From: JAJZJT01 sp964610905
Lineage (GTDB): Bacteria; Actinomycetota; Acidimicrobiia; Acidimicrobiales; RAAP-2
Length of the DNA: 64,000 bases
Direction: 5' to 3'
Assembly (NCBI GenBank): GCA_964610905.1
Contig: CAZSYT010000004.1
Location: forward strand, 1-64,000
Shown: piece after piece, positions 8,296 through 17,116 of the stretch
How the letters are laid out: the number at the start of each line of letters is the position of its first letter
Position numbering within the stretch: the first letter of the stretch is position 1
Program-made: the position numbers and the translations under genes
Notes under the pieces: model-generated
What the model saw: the letters and a program-made list of their open reading frames with translations, nothing else
The model's database searches: none
Told to the model about the DNA's origin: nothing

Positions 8296-11200
8296 GCCGG
8301 ACCCGGCACCCCGGNNNNNNNNNNNNNNNNNNNNNNNNNNNNNNNNNNNNNNNNNNNNNNNNNNNNNNNNNNNNNNNNNNNNNNNNNNNNNNNNNNNNNN
8401 NNNNNNNNNNNNNNGCCCGTCCGGCACCCCGGGCCCGTCCGGCACCCCGGGCCCGTCCGGCACCCCGGGCCCGTCCGGCACCCCGGGTCGGCGCCGGGGG
8501 GAGAGGGCGAGGGGACGCCGGGCGAGCGCGACGGCCCATCGCGGCCGGCCCCCGATCGCCAGGGCGACCACGGCGAGCCACGCGAGGACCACGTAGGCGG
8601 TCGCCAACGGCGGGAGGGCGCCGGCGTCGAACGCCAGGGTGACCGAGCCGCCCCGCTTCAGGGCGTAGGCGGAGACCCAGCCGAACTGCACGCGCTGCGG
8701 TGCGCGGCCTGCGGGTCCAACGAGGTGCCAGCGGGACGCCGGAGCCAGGGCCGCCAGCACCGTGCCCCGTGCCAGCGTGCCCCGGAAGCTCGTGGCGGCG
8801 GGCCGCCCGGCGAGCACCGGCGTGGCACCGGGCACGACCGGGCTGCCCGGCACCCGGTCGACGAGGGTGGGGACCGCGACCGTGCCGGGAGCGGTGCCGC
8901 TCGAGACGACCTCGGAGCGCATCGGGACCCACGCCAGGTTCTGGAAGACGGTGATGCCGGCCTGCGAGAGCACGGTCGTGAGGTCGAGCTGGCGCGAGAG
9001 CGCAGGGAGGAGGGAGGGGGGCAGCGGGAGCGCCTCGGGCTGCTGGAGCCCGGGGATCACCGGTGCGAGCGCGTCGACGACGGCGACGTAGCGCACCCCC
9101 GCCGGGGCCAGCATGCTGCCGAGCTGGTCGGTCAGCCCGGCGCTCGCCTCGGTGACGGCGTCGGCGAGCCGTGCGGCCGGCCCCGGGGCCGGCGCGTCCC
9201 ACAGCCACGCCGCGTCCGGCGACCCGCCTTCGGAGGTCGCGTAGGCCAAGCCGTGGCCGGCCGGCCACGACGCCTGGGTGAGCGCACGCGGGTCTCCGAG
9301 CCACAGCACGCGATAGGCACCGGCCCGCTGCTGCGCCGACATCCAGTTGACGGTCTGGGCGAAGTCCGTCGTCGGGAGGTCGAACCGGCCCGGCAGGGCC
9401 GACACCAGGGTAGGCAGCGCGCCGACGGCCACGGCCGCCGCCGCCACGGCGGCGGCGAGCTGGCGCCATCCGAAGGCGGCGACCCGGAGGTCCTCCTCGA
9501 AGGCGACGACGCCGACGCCGATGGCCACGGCCAGCCCGGTGGCGGCGGCGGTCAGCACCACCGCGGGCTCGACGGCCACCACGCCCGTCCAGCCGCGAGC
9601 CGACGCCCACGCCGCCATCCACGCGGCGACGACGAGCGCCCAGCACCTCCCGGCCCACGCTGCCCGGGCCGAACGTCCGAGCAGGACCGGCAGGAGGGCC
9701 GCCACGGCGAAGCCCCAGGCGAGCGGGGAGTCACCGACCGGCCCGAGGGCCAGGCGGGCGACGGCGCCCCAGCCCGGCGCGCCGACCGAGGTGGTCGGCG
9801 TCCCGAACACCGTCCACGCCTGCCCGCCGGCGCTCGCCACCCCGACCAGCCACGGCAGGCACAACAGGGCCGTGACGACCGTCGCCCCGACGGCGGCGAC
9901 GGCCACGCGCCTCGCCGCGGCGAGGTCGGCGGCGACCAGCGCGGCGACCACCAGCACGACGCCCGTCCCGACCACGAGGAGGGCGGCTGACGGCACGAAC
10001 GAGACGAGGACGGCCTCGAGGAGGCCGAGGCGCACGACCGTTCGGGCGAGGCTGGCACGGCGCCCGTCGTAGGGGGGGCGGGCGGACGCCCCGAAGAGGA
10101 GGCCGAGGACCCACGGCATGCCGGCGTAGGCCACCAGGGCGCCGAGGCGGCCTTGGGCCAGCGCGTCGTACGGCAGCGGCAGCGCCAGGTAGGCGACCCC
10201 GGCGACGGTCGCCGCCCGCTGCGAGCCGAACGGCCGCACGGCGGCGACGACGCCCCACGCGCCGACGGGGAGGCACCCCAGGACGAGGACCTTCTGGGCG
10301 AGGCCCATCGCCCCGAAGAGGACCGTGCCGAGGACGCCGACGAGGGCGAACGCCGGCGTCGCCGGTTCCGCCTGGCCCACGCCGGCGGGGTGCCAGCCCG
10401 CGGCGAACTGGGCGAACGTCGCCGACCAGCTGGGGAAGGGCACGAACTGGCCGACCCTCGGGATCGAGCCGGTCAGGACACCACGCAGGCCGACGACGAC
10501 CACCAGGGTGGCGGCCAGCCAGACGGCGGTCCGGGCCTGGGCGGACAGCGCGCCCCGCCCGCCGCCCCCCGCTCCCGCCCCGGTCTGGTCCTCGGGCGCA
10601 CCGGGCTCGCCGGAGAGCTCCTCGCCGGGGGCCTCGAGCTCGTCGAGGTCGACATGGGCGGCTCGGAAGCCGTGCTGGACGAGGCGCTGCCCGTAGGACG
10701 CCAGGCGGGCGCTCCCGCTGACCTGCAGCGCACGCACCTCGCGGTCGCTCAGCTGGCGGGAGGTCCGCACGGCGCGGCGGGCTGCCCGGAGGGTGCGCAG
10801 CCGCCTCAGGTTCCACCGCCAGGCCCGGAGCACGTCCAGGGCGCGCTCGCGGTCGCCCGCCGCCGTGGCCACGACGACCTCGGCCAGGGCGAGCACGGCG
10901 ACCTGGGGTGCCACACGCACCAGGTGGCCGGCGCTGTAGCAGGTCAGCACGGCCGCGAGCTCGTGGCGGCGCTGGAGCTCGCGCAGAGTGACCGGGCGGG
11001 TGCCCGCGCGCACGGGGCCGACCAAGGACTCCTCCAGCGGGCGCCGGCCGGCGGCGAGCTCCTCGCGGTGGCGGACCACGGCGTCGGGAGCGACGATCAC
11101 CCGCGCCCCTGCGACCTGGGCCCGCCACGACAGGTCGAGGTCCTCGCCCATGGCCACGATGTCCCGGTCGAAGCCGCCGATCGCCGCGAACAGGTCCGCC

Positions 11201-11733
11201 CGCACCAGCGTGCAGCCACCGGGCGCCACGAACACGTCCCGCACGGCGTCGTGCTGGCCGTGGTCGATCTCGTAGGGGTGGACCCGGTCGACGACCGAGG
11301 CGCTCTTGTCGAGGGCCATCCCCACGTGGAGCAGGCGGGAGGGGTCGTCCCAGCTGACGAACTTCGGCGAGACCACGCCGGCGTTCGAGCGGAACGCCTC
11401 TTCGACCATGCGGTGGACGGCGTCGGGGGCGAGGGCGACGTCGTCGTGGCAGAAGAGGTAGTAGGCAGCGCCTTCGACCATGGAGCGCACCTCGTCGGCC
11501 GCGGCGGCGAAACCGACGTTCGCCTCGAGGCGGCGGACGAAGGCGGCGGGGAGGTGCGCGGCCACCCGGTCGGCCACGGTCGGCCCCCCGTCCTCCTCGC
11601 TCGCCACGTCGAGCACGAGGACCGACAGCTCGGGGTAGTCCTGCCCGGCCAGCGAGCTCAGCGCCTCCTCGAACCACCCGCCGGGCTGGTGGGCGACGAC
11701 GACGGCGACGACCGGCGGGGCCAGGGGATCCAT
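8292..11733 (-). CDS. GT2 glycosyltransferase with large polytopic membrane domain (contains gap)
   Basis: The first 270-300 residues form a GT-A glycosyltransferase family 2 domain: VVAVVVAHQPGGW start, FCHDDVALAPDAV carrying the acidic metal/nucleotide-binding residues, then GGFDRDIVAMGEDLDLSWRA, the acceptor/base motif. Several hundred residues with about a dozen hydrophobic segments and a long extracytoplasmic loop follow. The protein probably moves sugars onto a lipid-linked or envelope acceptor. The C-terminus consists of PGVPDG repeats interrupted by the 100-N block. Repeat phase carries the frame past the gap into GVPGPA and a TGA at 8292-8294, which overlaps the next gene's GTG. True length depends on the unknown copy number. 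The ATG is preceded by TAGCCT 10 nt upstream. Confidence 0.8.
8302..8487 (-). repeat. 18-bp tandem repeat (PGVPDG) broken by the scaffold gap
   Basis: Four exact 18-bp units occupy 8416-8487 next to the gap, and a further partial unit lies on the other side (8302-8314). The units code PGVPDG in the C-terminus of the GT2 gene. The gap is evidently unresolved array. Confidence 0.9.
8315..8414. other. Assembly gap (100 N)
   Basis: Exactly 100 N is a conventional placeholder for unknown length. The flanking 18-bp repeat is out of phase by the given length: 118 bp between matching motifs is not a multiple of 18. A true gap of a multiple of 18 restores phase. Confidence 0.97.
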
Positions 11734-11828
11734 CAGGGGGCCGAGGCTACTGGCACGGCGCGCACCGCCGACAACGCACCAGGTCGTGACGGCACGGTGC
11801 TGCCGGCCCCGTCCGAGGGGGCCTGTGC

Positions 11829-11855
11829 TTGCAACTGTTTATCAGACCGTATACA
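11829..11855 (+). promoter_or_regulatory. AT-rich promoter for the small coiled-coil gene
   Basis: TTGCAA (11829-11834) and TATACA (11850-11855) are separated by 15 bp and stand out in GC-rich DNA. CTTGCA occurs twice, at 11828 and 11856, as direct repeats flanking the -10, a possible activator or repressor site. The gene starts about 45 nt downstream with an AGGAGGA ribosome site. Confidence 0.5.
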
Positions 11856-11900
11856 CTTGCATCACGGCGCCGCCACGGCGCCCCGCACGCAGGAGGACCC

Positions 11901-12293
11901 ATGCCTCGCCTCGACCGATCGCTCCCCACCCCCGACCTCGACCAGGCAGCTCGCGAGCTGGCGCACCGGGCTCGGGACGCCGCCTACGTCGCCATCGGTG
12001 CCAGCGTGCTGGGCTTCCAACGCCTCCAGGTGCAGCGACGCGAGCTCGAGGCTCGCCTCGCCGAGCCGCGTGGCGAGGGCCACGGCCGCCTCGCCGCCGT
12101 CCGGGACGACCTGACGAGCGTGCTGTCGGCCGTCGACCAGCGGGTCGAGTCGCTGATCGAGCAGGTCGAGTCCGCTGTCGCCCCGCTCGAGGAGCGCCTG
12201 CCCGAGCCGGCTCGCGACCTCGCCGCCCAGGTCCACGAGCGGGCACGCGACGTGCGTGCCCAGCTGCGCGGGCGGCTCGGGCCCGCCGCCTGA
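11901..12293 (+). CDS. Small coiled-coil protein (130 aa), hypothetical
   Basis: This acidic/basic alternating, almost wholly helical protein has heptad-like patterns (LEARLAEPRGEG, VESLIEQVESAVAPLEERL) and no signal peptide. A single mildly hydrophobic stretch is AAYVAIGASVLGF. It loosely resembles heparin-binding-hemagglutinin/phasin-like helical proteins of actinobacteria, but I cannot assign it. The ATG at 11901 is preferred over further-upstream starts because AGGAGGA sits 3 nt before it. It has its own AT-rich promoter and stands alone between two minus-strand glycan operons; a 15-bp hairpin follows its end. Confidence 0.75.
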   Translation: MPRLDRSLPTPDLDQAARELAHRARDAAYVAIGASVLGFQRLQVQRRELEARLAEPRGEGHGRLAAVRDDLTSVLSAVDQRVESLIEQVESAVAPLEERLPEPARDLAAQVHERARDVRAQLRGRLGPAA

Positions 12294-12428
12294 GCGACCG
12301 CCCCGGCCCAGGTCCGCCCCCGGGCGGCCGGGGCGCACCCCTCGGCGTCGTCGCTCCCCCCCCTCGACGGCGCCGGACGCGGCGAGGCGAGACGCCTCCC
12401 GCAGCGGACCGGTCCCCCTCCGATCCGC

Positions 12429-12462
12429 CGACGACGGGCCCGCTGGTGCGGGCCCGTCGTCG
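12429..12462. terminator. Strong bidirectional hairpin between convergent genes
   Basis: A perfect 15-bp stem (CGACGACGGGCCCGC and its complement) encloses a TGGT loop. It lies between the end of the coiled-coil gene and the end of the minus-strand GT4/epimerase operon, the expected place for a shared terminator. No T tract follows. Confidence 0.75.
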
Positions 12463-12504
12463 CGCCCGGCCCCGGTCGGACGAGCGGGAGCGGCGCACCC
12501 GGCC

Positions 12505-13413
12505 TCAGCCGGCGGCGAGGACCCGGCGGTCCCAGTCGTCGAGGACGTCGGCGAGCGTGTCCTCGAGGCGGAGCTCGGGCGCCCACCCGGTGGCCCGCTG
12601 GAGGCGGCCGGGGTCCCCTCGCAAGACGGGGACCTCGACCGGGCGGACCAGCTCGGGATCGACCTCGAGCTCGAGCGACGCCCCCGCCAGCGCCACCAGG
12701 CGCTCGGCGATCTCTCTCATCGACACGTCGCTTCCCGAGCAGACGTTGTAGACCTCGCCCGGCTCCCCCGACTCGACGAGGGACCGGTAGGCGCGCACGA
12801 CGTCGCGCACGTCGGTGAAGTCCCGCCGGGCCGACAGGTTGCCGACGGCGATGGCGTGCTGCCCGCCGGCACGCGCCTCGACGACGCGCTTGGCGAACGC
12901 GGCCACGGCGAAGTCGGCGGACTGGCCCGGGCCCACGTGGTTGAAGGGCCGGGCGACAACCACGTGCTGGCCGTGGCCGCGGTACGCCTGGGTGGCCACG
13001 GCTTCGGCCGCCAGCTTGCTGGCCGCGTAGGGCGTCACCGGCGCCGGCGCCGCGCCCTCGGCGAGCGGCAGGGCGGACGGGTCGGTGACCGACCCGTAGA
13101 CCTCGGCGGAGCTCACCACGAGCACCCGCGGGCCGAGCCCCAAGCGGCGGGCTGCGAGGAGGACCCCGGCGGTCCCCAGCACGTTGACCTCGAGCACCCG
13201 CATCGGGTCGTCCCACGAGCGCCCGACGTGCGTCAGGGCCGCGAGGTGGTAGACGGCGTCGGGCCGCACCCGCTCGAGCACGGCCTCCACGGCGTCGGGG
13301 TCGGTCACGTCCACCTCGGCGTCGGTCACCTCGACGTCGTCGCCGACCGCGCGCAGGTGGTCGGCCAGCCAGGTCCCGACGAAGCCACGACCTCCGGTGA
13401 TCAGGGCTCGCAC
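12505..13413 (-). CDS. NAD(P)-dependent sugar epimerase/reductase (GDP-sugar type)
   Basis: This extended short-chain dehydrogenase/reductase of about 302 residues opens with ALITGGRGFVGTWLADHL, a GxxGxxG Rossmann motif. The catalytic residues are visible as SSAEVYGS and YAASK. Overall it looks most like GDP-mannose 4,6-dehydratase / GDP-4-keto-6-deoxymannose reductase family members, so it may make a GDP-deoxyhexose for the adjacent glycosyltransferases. The GTG at 13413 is the shortest start that keeps the Rossmann motif at the N-terminus; another GTG lies 9 nt upstream. It is the last gene of a four-gene minus-strand operon and is followed by the 12429-12462 hairpin. Exact substrate is not determinable. 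Confidence 0.8.
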   Translation of the reverse strand: MRALITGGRGFVGTWLADHLRAVGDDVEVTDAEVDVTDPDAVEAVLERVRPDAVYHLAALTHVGRSWDDPMRVLEVNVLGTAGVLLAARRLGLGPRVLVVSSAEVYGSVTDPSALPLAEGAAPAPVTPYAASKLAAEAVATQAYRGHGQHVVVARPFNHVGPGQSADFAVAAFAKRVVEARAGGQHAIAVGNLSARRDFTDVRDVVRAYRSLVESGEPGEVYNVCSGSDVSMREIAERLVALAGASLELEVDPELVRPVEVPVLRGDPGRLQRATGWAPELRLEDTLADVLDDWDRRVLAAG

Positions 13414-13423
13414 GCCGAGCACC

Positions 13424-14644
13424 CTACCGGGTGCCCCGGTCGGGGCGCCGCTGGGCGCCCGCCGCCAACCGGTAGGCCTCGACGTGCCGGGCGGCGCTCG
13501 CCGACCAGGTGTGGGCGGCGGCGGCGGCGAGGCCGCGCCGTCGGCGTTCCTCGCGGCCGGGGTCGTCGGCGCCGCGCCCGGCGAGGACCGCGTCGAGGGC
13601 CTCGGCGAGGCCGTCGACGTCACCGGGGTCGACGAGCACGGCTGCCGCCCCCGCCACCTCTTCCATCGCCGTTCCCCGCGTCGTCACGAGGGGCGCACCG
13701 CACGCCAGCGCCTCGAGGGCAGGCAGGCCGAAGCCTTCGTAGCGTGCCGGGTAGGCGGCGACGGCGGCCTGCCGGAGGAGCGCCGGCACGGCGTCGTCGG
13801 GCACGTAGCCGGTGCGGACGACCCGCCGGGCGAGACCGCCGGCCACGACCGCCCCTTCGACGGCGTCCCCGCCCCACCCCGCCCCGCCCGCCAGCACGAG
13901 CAGCGCCTCGGGGTGCCGGCCCGCCACCTGGGCGAACGCCGAGACGAGGGAGGGGACGTCCTTGCGGGGCTCGAGGGTGCCGACGAAGACGACGAAGGGC
14001 GCGCCGGCGCCCAGGCGCTCGTCGAGACCGGCGAGCACGGCGTGGTCGGCCCCGGGTCCCGGCTCGTCGGGGGCGAAGCGGCTCGTGTCGACGCCGTGGT
14101 GGGCCACCACCACGGGCGCGTCGGTCGGGCACCACCTCCCGAGCTCGCCGGCCGTCACCTGGCTGGGACAGACGATGGCCGAGGCCCGGCGGGCCGCCAC
14201 CCCGATGGCGCGCCGGAACAGCAGCACCTTCGAGCGCTCGTGCCACGCCGGCGACACGAAGAAGCTCAAGTCGTGGACGGTGACGACCACGGGCAGCCGG
14301 CTGCGCTCGGGCATCGTGTAGTGCGGCGAGTGGTGGACGGCGACCCCGGTGGCCCGTAGCAGCCCGGGCAGCGAAACCTGCTCCCACGCCAGTCGGAGGG
14401 GCCGGGGGGCCGGGGCAGCGGGGACCACCTCGGCGCCCGGTGCGACCTCCCGCCACCGGGCGGCGTCGTCCCGGCGGGACACGAGGACCAGTGACACATC
14501 GCCTCCCGTCGCCAAGGCTTCGGCGAGGCGCAGCGTGTAGTGGCCGGCGCCCACCGGGCGCGCCGGCACCGCGGTCACGTCCAGCGAGCACCGCAGCGGG
14601 CTCGCTGCTCGCGCCGGAGGCGCCGGCAGGTCGCCGTCAGCCAC
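13424..14644 (-). CDS. Glycosyltransferase family 4
   Basis: This 406-residue GT-B glycosyltransferase is cytosolic or peripheral. Signature regions are VHDLSFFVSPAWHERSK, ASAIVCPSQVTAGEL, VFVGTLEPRKDVPSL and EGFGLPALEALACGAPLV, the last being the E(x7)E nucleotide-sugar-binding region of GT4 enzymes. It lies third in an operon with two other GT4 genes upstream and an epimerase downstream, and overlaps its upstream neighbour by 8 bp. Donor and acceptor are unknown; the adjacent GDP-sugar-type epimerase suggests a deoxyhexose or mannose donor. The start follows from the ATG plus the tight overlap. Confidence 0.88.
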   Translation of the reverse strand: MADGDLPAPPARAASPLRCSLDVTAVPARPVGAGHYTLRLAEALATGGDVSLVLVSRRDDAARWREVAPGAEVVPAAPAPRPLRLAWEQVSLPGLLRATGVAVHHSPHYTMPERSRLPVVVTVHDLSFFVSPAWHERSKVLLFRRAIGVAARRASAIVCPSQVTAGELGRWCPTDAPVVVAHHGVDTSRFAPDEPGPGADHAVLAGLDERLGAGAPFVVFVGTLEPRKDVPSLVSAFAQVAGRHPEALLVLAGGAGWGGDAVEGAVVAGGLARRVVRTGYVPDDAVPALLRQAAVAAYPARYEGFGLPALEALACGAPLVTTRGTAMEEVAGAAAVLVDPGDVDGLAEALDAVLAGRGADDPGREERRRRGLAAAAAHTWSASAARHVEAYRLAAGAQRRPDRGTR

Positions 14645-15785
14645 GGCCCCCCTCGCCGGCGGCCTCGGCCCACACCGCCACGTGGCGCTCCGCCGCGGTC
14701 GCCCACCGGAGCCCGGCGACGCGGGCGGCTCCTCGACGGCGGAGCTCCTCGCGCAGGGCGTCGTCGGTCGCCGCGGCGACGAGCCCCTCGGCGAGGCCTT
14801 CGACGTCGAGCGGGTCGACGTCGAAGGCTGCTCCGCCCGTGCTCGGCAGCGGGCTCGCCACGACAGGCACCCCGGCTGTCATCGCCTCGACGGGAGGCAG
14901 GCCGAACCCCTCGCCCAGGGGCACGTAGGCGAGGAGCCGTGCGCGGTGGTAGAGCCCGGCGAGGAGGCCCGGGCCCACGCGTCCGGCCAGCACGACCCCG
15001 GCGACGGGCCGGAGGCGGTCACCCCATCCCGAGGGGCCGACCACGACGAGCGGCCACGGCTCGGGCAGGCGAGGGCGGGCGCGCTCGTAGCCGGCGACGA
15101 GGCGGGCGAGGTTCTTGCGGGGCTCGAGGGTGCCCACCGCGAGCAGGAAGGGCCCGTGGACGCCGTGCCCGGCGAGGAGGGCCTCGGTCGCCGCGTCGTC
15201 GGGCGGTGGGAGGTGGTCGCTGCCGTGGGGCACGACGGCGACGTCCCCCGGCGCCGCGCCGGCCTCGACCAGCTCGGTGGCCACCCCCTCGCTCGGCACC
15301 ACGAGCCGGCTCGCCCGGCGGAGCAGCCGCCTCAGCGCCGCCTCGTGCCAGGCGCGCCCTCGTGGCGGGTACGCCTCGGGGTGCGACCGCCAGAGCAGGT
15401 CGTGGACCGTCGCCACCAGGGGCTCCGAACCGGTCGGCGGCGCGGCGAGCGACACGGCGTGGACGACGCCGAAGCCCGACGGGGCGCGCAGGACCCCGGC
15501 GTCCCACAGGCGGGTGAGGACGGGACCGGGCAGGGGGACCGAGCGGACCGGGAAGCCGGGCCCGGCCAGTGGGTCCGGTCCTGCCTCCCGGGGGCTGCGA
15601 CGGCTGGCCAGCACGGTGACGTCCGGGGCGACGCCGGCCCCGAGGTCGCGCAAGCCGGCGAGCAGGCCGAGGGCGTAGGTGCCGATGCCCCCAGGGGCGG
15701 CACGACGGAGCTGCTCGGCCACGACGAGCACGCCGGGCGGGCCGTCGCGGGCTCCTGCCTGCAGCACGGGGCGGCGGGTGCTCAT
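14637..15785 (-). CDS. Glycosyltransferase family 4
   Basis: This 382-residue GT-B enzyme is similar in plan to its two neighbours: GGIGTYALGLLAGL near the N-terminus, TVHDLLWRSHPEAY, ASRLVVPSEGVATEL, AVGTLEPRKNLARLV and EGFGLPPVEAMTAGVPVV. The reading frame continues upstream over the next GT4 gene, but the ATG at 15785 overlaps that gene's TGA as ATGA and yields a standard length. The three successive GT4 paralogs probably add consecutive sugars to one surface oligosaccharide. Confidence 0.88.
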   Translation of the reverse strand: MSTRRPVLQAGARDGPPGVLVVAEQLRRAAPGGIGTYALGLLAGLRDLGAGVAPDVTVLASRRSPREAGPDPLAGPGFPVRSVPLPGPVLTRLWDAGVLRAPSGFGVVHAVSLAAPPTGSEPLVATVHDLLWRSHPEAYPPRGRAWHEAALRRLLRRASRLVVPSEGVATELVEAGAAPGDVAVVPHGSDHLPPPDDAATEALLAGHGVHGPFLLAVGTLEPRKNLARLVAGYERARPRLPEPWPLVVVGPSGWGDRLRPVAGVVLAGRVGPGLLAGLYHRARLLAYVPLGEGFGLPPVEAMTAGVPVVASPLPSTGGAAFDVDPLDVEGLAEGLVAAATDDALREELRRRGAARVAGLRWATAAERHVAVWAEAAGEGGRG

Positions 15786-16978
15786 CGCACCGCGTCGCGG
15801 TAGAGGGCGACCATGCCGGCGGCACACGCCTCCCACGTGAAGCCCCGGCACCGGTCCCGTCCCCGCGCGACCAGGGCGTCCACCTCGGGCCCCCCGGCGA
15901 GGACGCCCGCGAGGGCCTCCGCCAGGGCGTCTGCGTCGCCCGGCGGCACGAGCACGGCCGCGTCGCCCACGACCTCGGGGATGGCACCGGCCCGCGTGGT
16001 GACCACGGGCACGCCGGAGGCCATGGCCTGCAGCGGCGGGAACCCGAAGCCCTCGTAGACCGACGGGTAGGCGAGGACGGCGGCGCCGGCGAGGAGGTCG
16101 CCGAGGGCGGCGTCGGGGAGGTACCCGACCCGCACGACGCGACCCGCCGCCGGAGAGCGGGCGAGCGCCTCGTCGACCTGGTCGGCGCCCCACCCGGCGG
16201 CCCCCACGACGACCAGCGAGAGCGTCGGGTCGTCGGCCGCCAGCCGGGTGAAGGCGGCGACCAGCGAGGGGTAGTCCTTGCGAGGCTCGACCGTGCCGAC
16301 GGCGATCACGTAGCGCTCGGTGCCGCGCGGGAGCGCCACCTGCCCGGACGCCGGCCCGGTGGCCGGCCCCGTCGGGCACGGGTCGCTGCCGGGGCCGCCG
16401 GCGAGCGGCGGCACCCCGAGGTGGACGGTGCGGACCCGCTCGGGCTCCGCGCCGAAGGCCTCCACGACCTCGGCGGCCACGAAGTCCGACAGCGTGTGCA
16501 CGAAGGCGCCGTCGGCGATCGCCCGTCGCACGAGGTCGGGGAAGACGAGGGAGCCGGGGTCGCAGAGATGCGGGTAGCGAACCGGCGTGAGGTCGTGGAC
16601 GCTGACCACGCGAGCCGCTCGGGCCGGGGGGACCACGAAGTTCGTGCCGTGGACCACCTGGTGGCGCCCGACGAACCAGTCCGCCGGCGGCCACCCGAGG
16701 CGGCGCCACGAGGCGTGCAGCGGGCGTGCCGGCATGGGCCGTCGGCGGATGGCCACGCCGGGAGGGACGAGGGCGTCGATGCCGCGCCGCCGTCGCCAGC
16801 TCACCGCGAAGGCCGACACGTCGACGTCGTCCCGTCCGGCGAGCCCGCCGAGCAGCCCGGCCACGAAGGCCCCGACCCCGGTGGGGCGACCGAGCAACGG
16901 GGTGGCGTCGAGGGCGACGGAGAGCCGGAGGGCGTCGGACCGGTGTCCCTGGCTCGGCACGGCGAGAGCCTTGCACAT
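15782..16978 (-). CDS. Glycosyltransferase family 4, first gene of operon
   Basis: A GT-B glycosyltransferase of about 398 residues with ALDATPLLGRPTGVGAF at the N-terminus, VSVHDLTPVRYPHLC, AVGTVEPRKDYPSLV and EGFGFPPLQAMASGVPVV. The ATG at 16978 (MCKALAV) is preferred. Longer starts up to 17071 exist, but they would run across the divergent fbiA promoter region and add an unconserved-looking, Pro/Arg-rich leader. It heads the operon GT4-GT4-GT4-epimerase and is divergent from the F420 genes, from which it is separated by 134 bp. Confidence 0.86.
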   Translation of the reverse strand: MCKALAVPSQGHRSDALRLSVALDATPLLGRPTGVGAFVAGLLGGLAGRDDVDVSAFAVSWRRRRGIDALVPPGVAIRRRPMPARPLHASWRRLGWPPADWFVGRHQVVHGTNFVVPPARAARVVSVHDLTPVRYPHLCDPGSLVFPDLVRRAIADGAFVHTLSDFVAAEVVEAFGAEPERVRTVHLGVPPLAGGPGSDPCPTGPATGPASGQVALPRGTERYVIAVGTVEPRKDYPSLVAAFTRLAADDPTLSLVVVGAAGWGADQVDEALARSPAAGRVVRVGYLPDAALGDLLAGAAVLAYPSVYEGFGFPPLQAMASGVPVVTTRAGAIPEVVGDAAVLVPPGDADALAEALAGVLAGGPEVDALVARGRDRCRGFTWEACAAGMVALYRDAVR

Positions 16979-17039
16979 CCGGACCCCGCACCCGGGCGCA
17001 GGAGGCCTGCCGCCGCTGGTCGGCACGGTGGTCCGGCGG

Positions 17040-17045
17040 TAGTCT
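17040..17045 (+). promoter_or_regulatory. -10 element in front of the fbiA leader ORF
   Basis: TAGTCT ends 8 nt before an ATG at 17054. Transcription should therefore start at or beside this ATG, which opens a short leader ORF rather than fbiA itself. Confidence 0.5.
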
Positions 17046-17053
17046 GCCCGACC

Positions 17054-17116
17054 ATGCCCGACCCCCGGCACGCCGCCAGCCCGCCACCAGGTCGCCGGCC
17101 CGTCGTCCGGCGGTGA
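17054..17116 (+). CDS. Predicted 20-residue leader peptide upstream of fbiA
   Basis: An ATG directly downstream of a TAGTCT -10 opens a 20-codon ORF containing SPPPGRRP and ending in VVRR. Its TGA (17114-17116) overlaps the GTG start of fbiA as GTGA, so reinitiation would couple the two. Polyproline followed by Gly is a known ribosome-slowing motif. There is no homology evidence; the call rests on the start-site geometry and the exact overlap. It could be a regulatory uORF or coincidence. Confidence 0.4.
   Translation: MPDPRHAASPPPGRRPVVRR

Noticed and set aside
8302..8487. Phage or mobile-element junction at the scaffold gap
   Set aside because: No integrase, transposase, terminal inverted repeat or composition change nearby; the gap is explained by the tandem repeat.
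6835..11733. Single 1632-residue GT2-DUF5719 fusion protein
   Set aside because: The fusion exists only because 100 N were inserted; repeat phase and the GTGA overlap show two genes.
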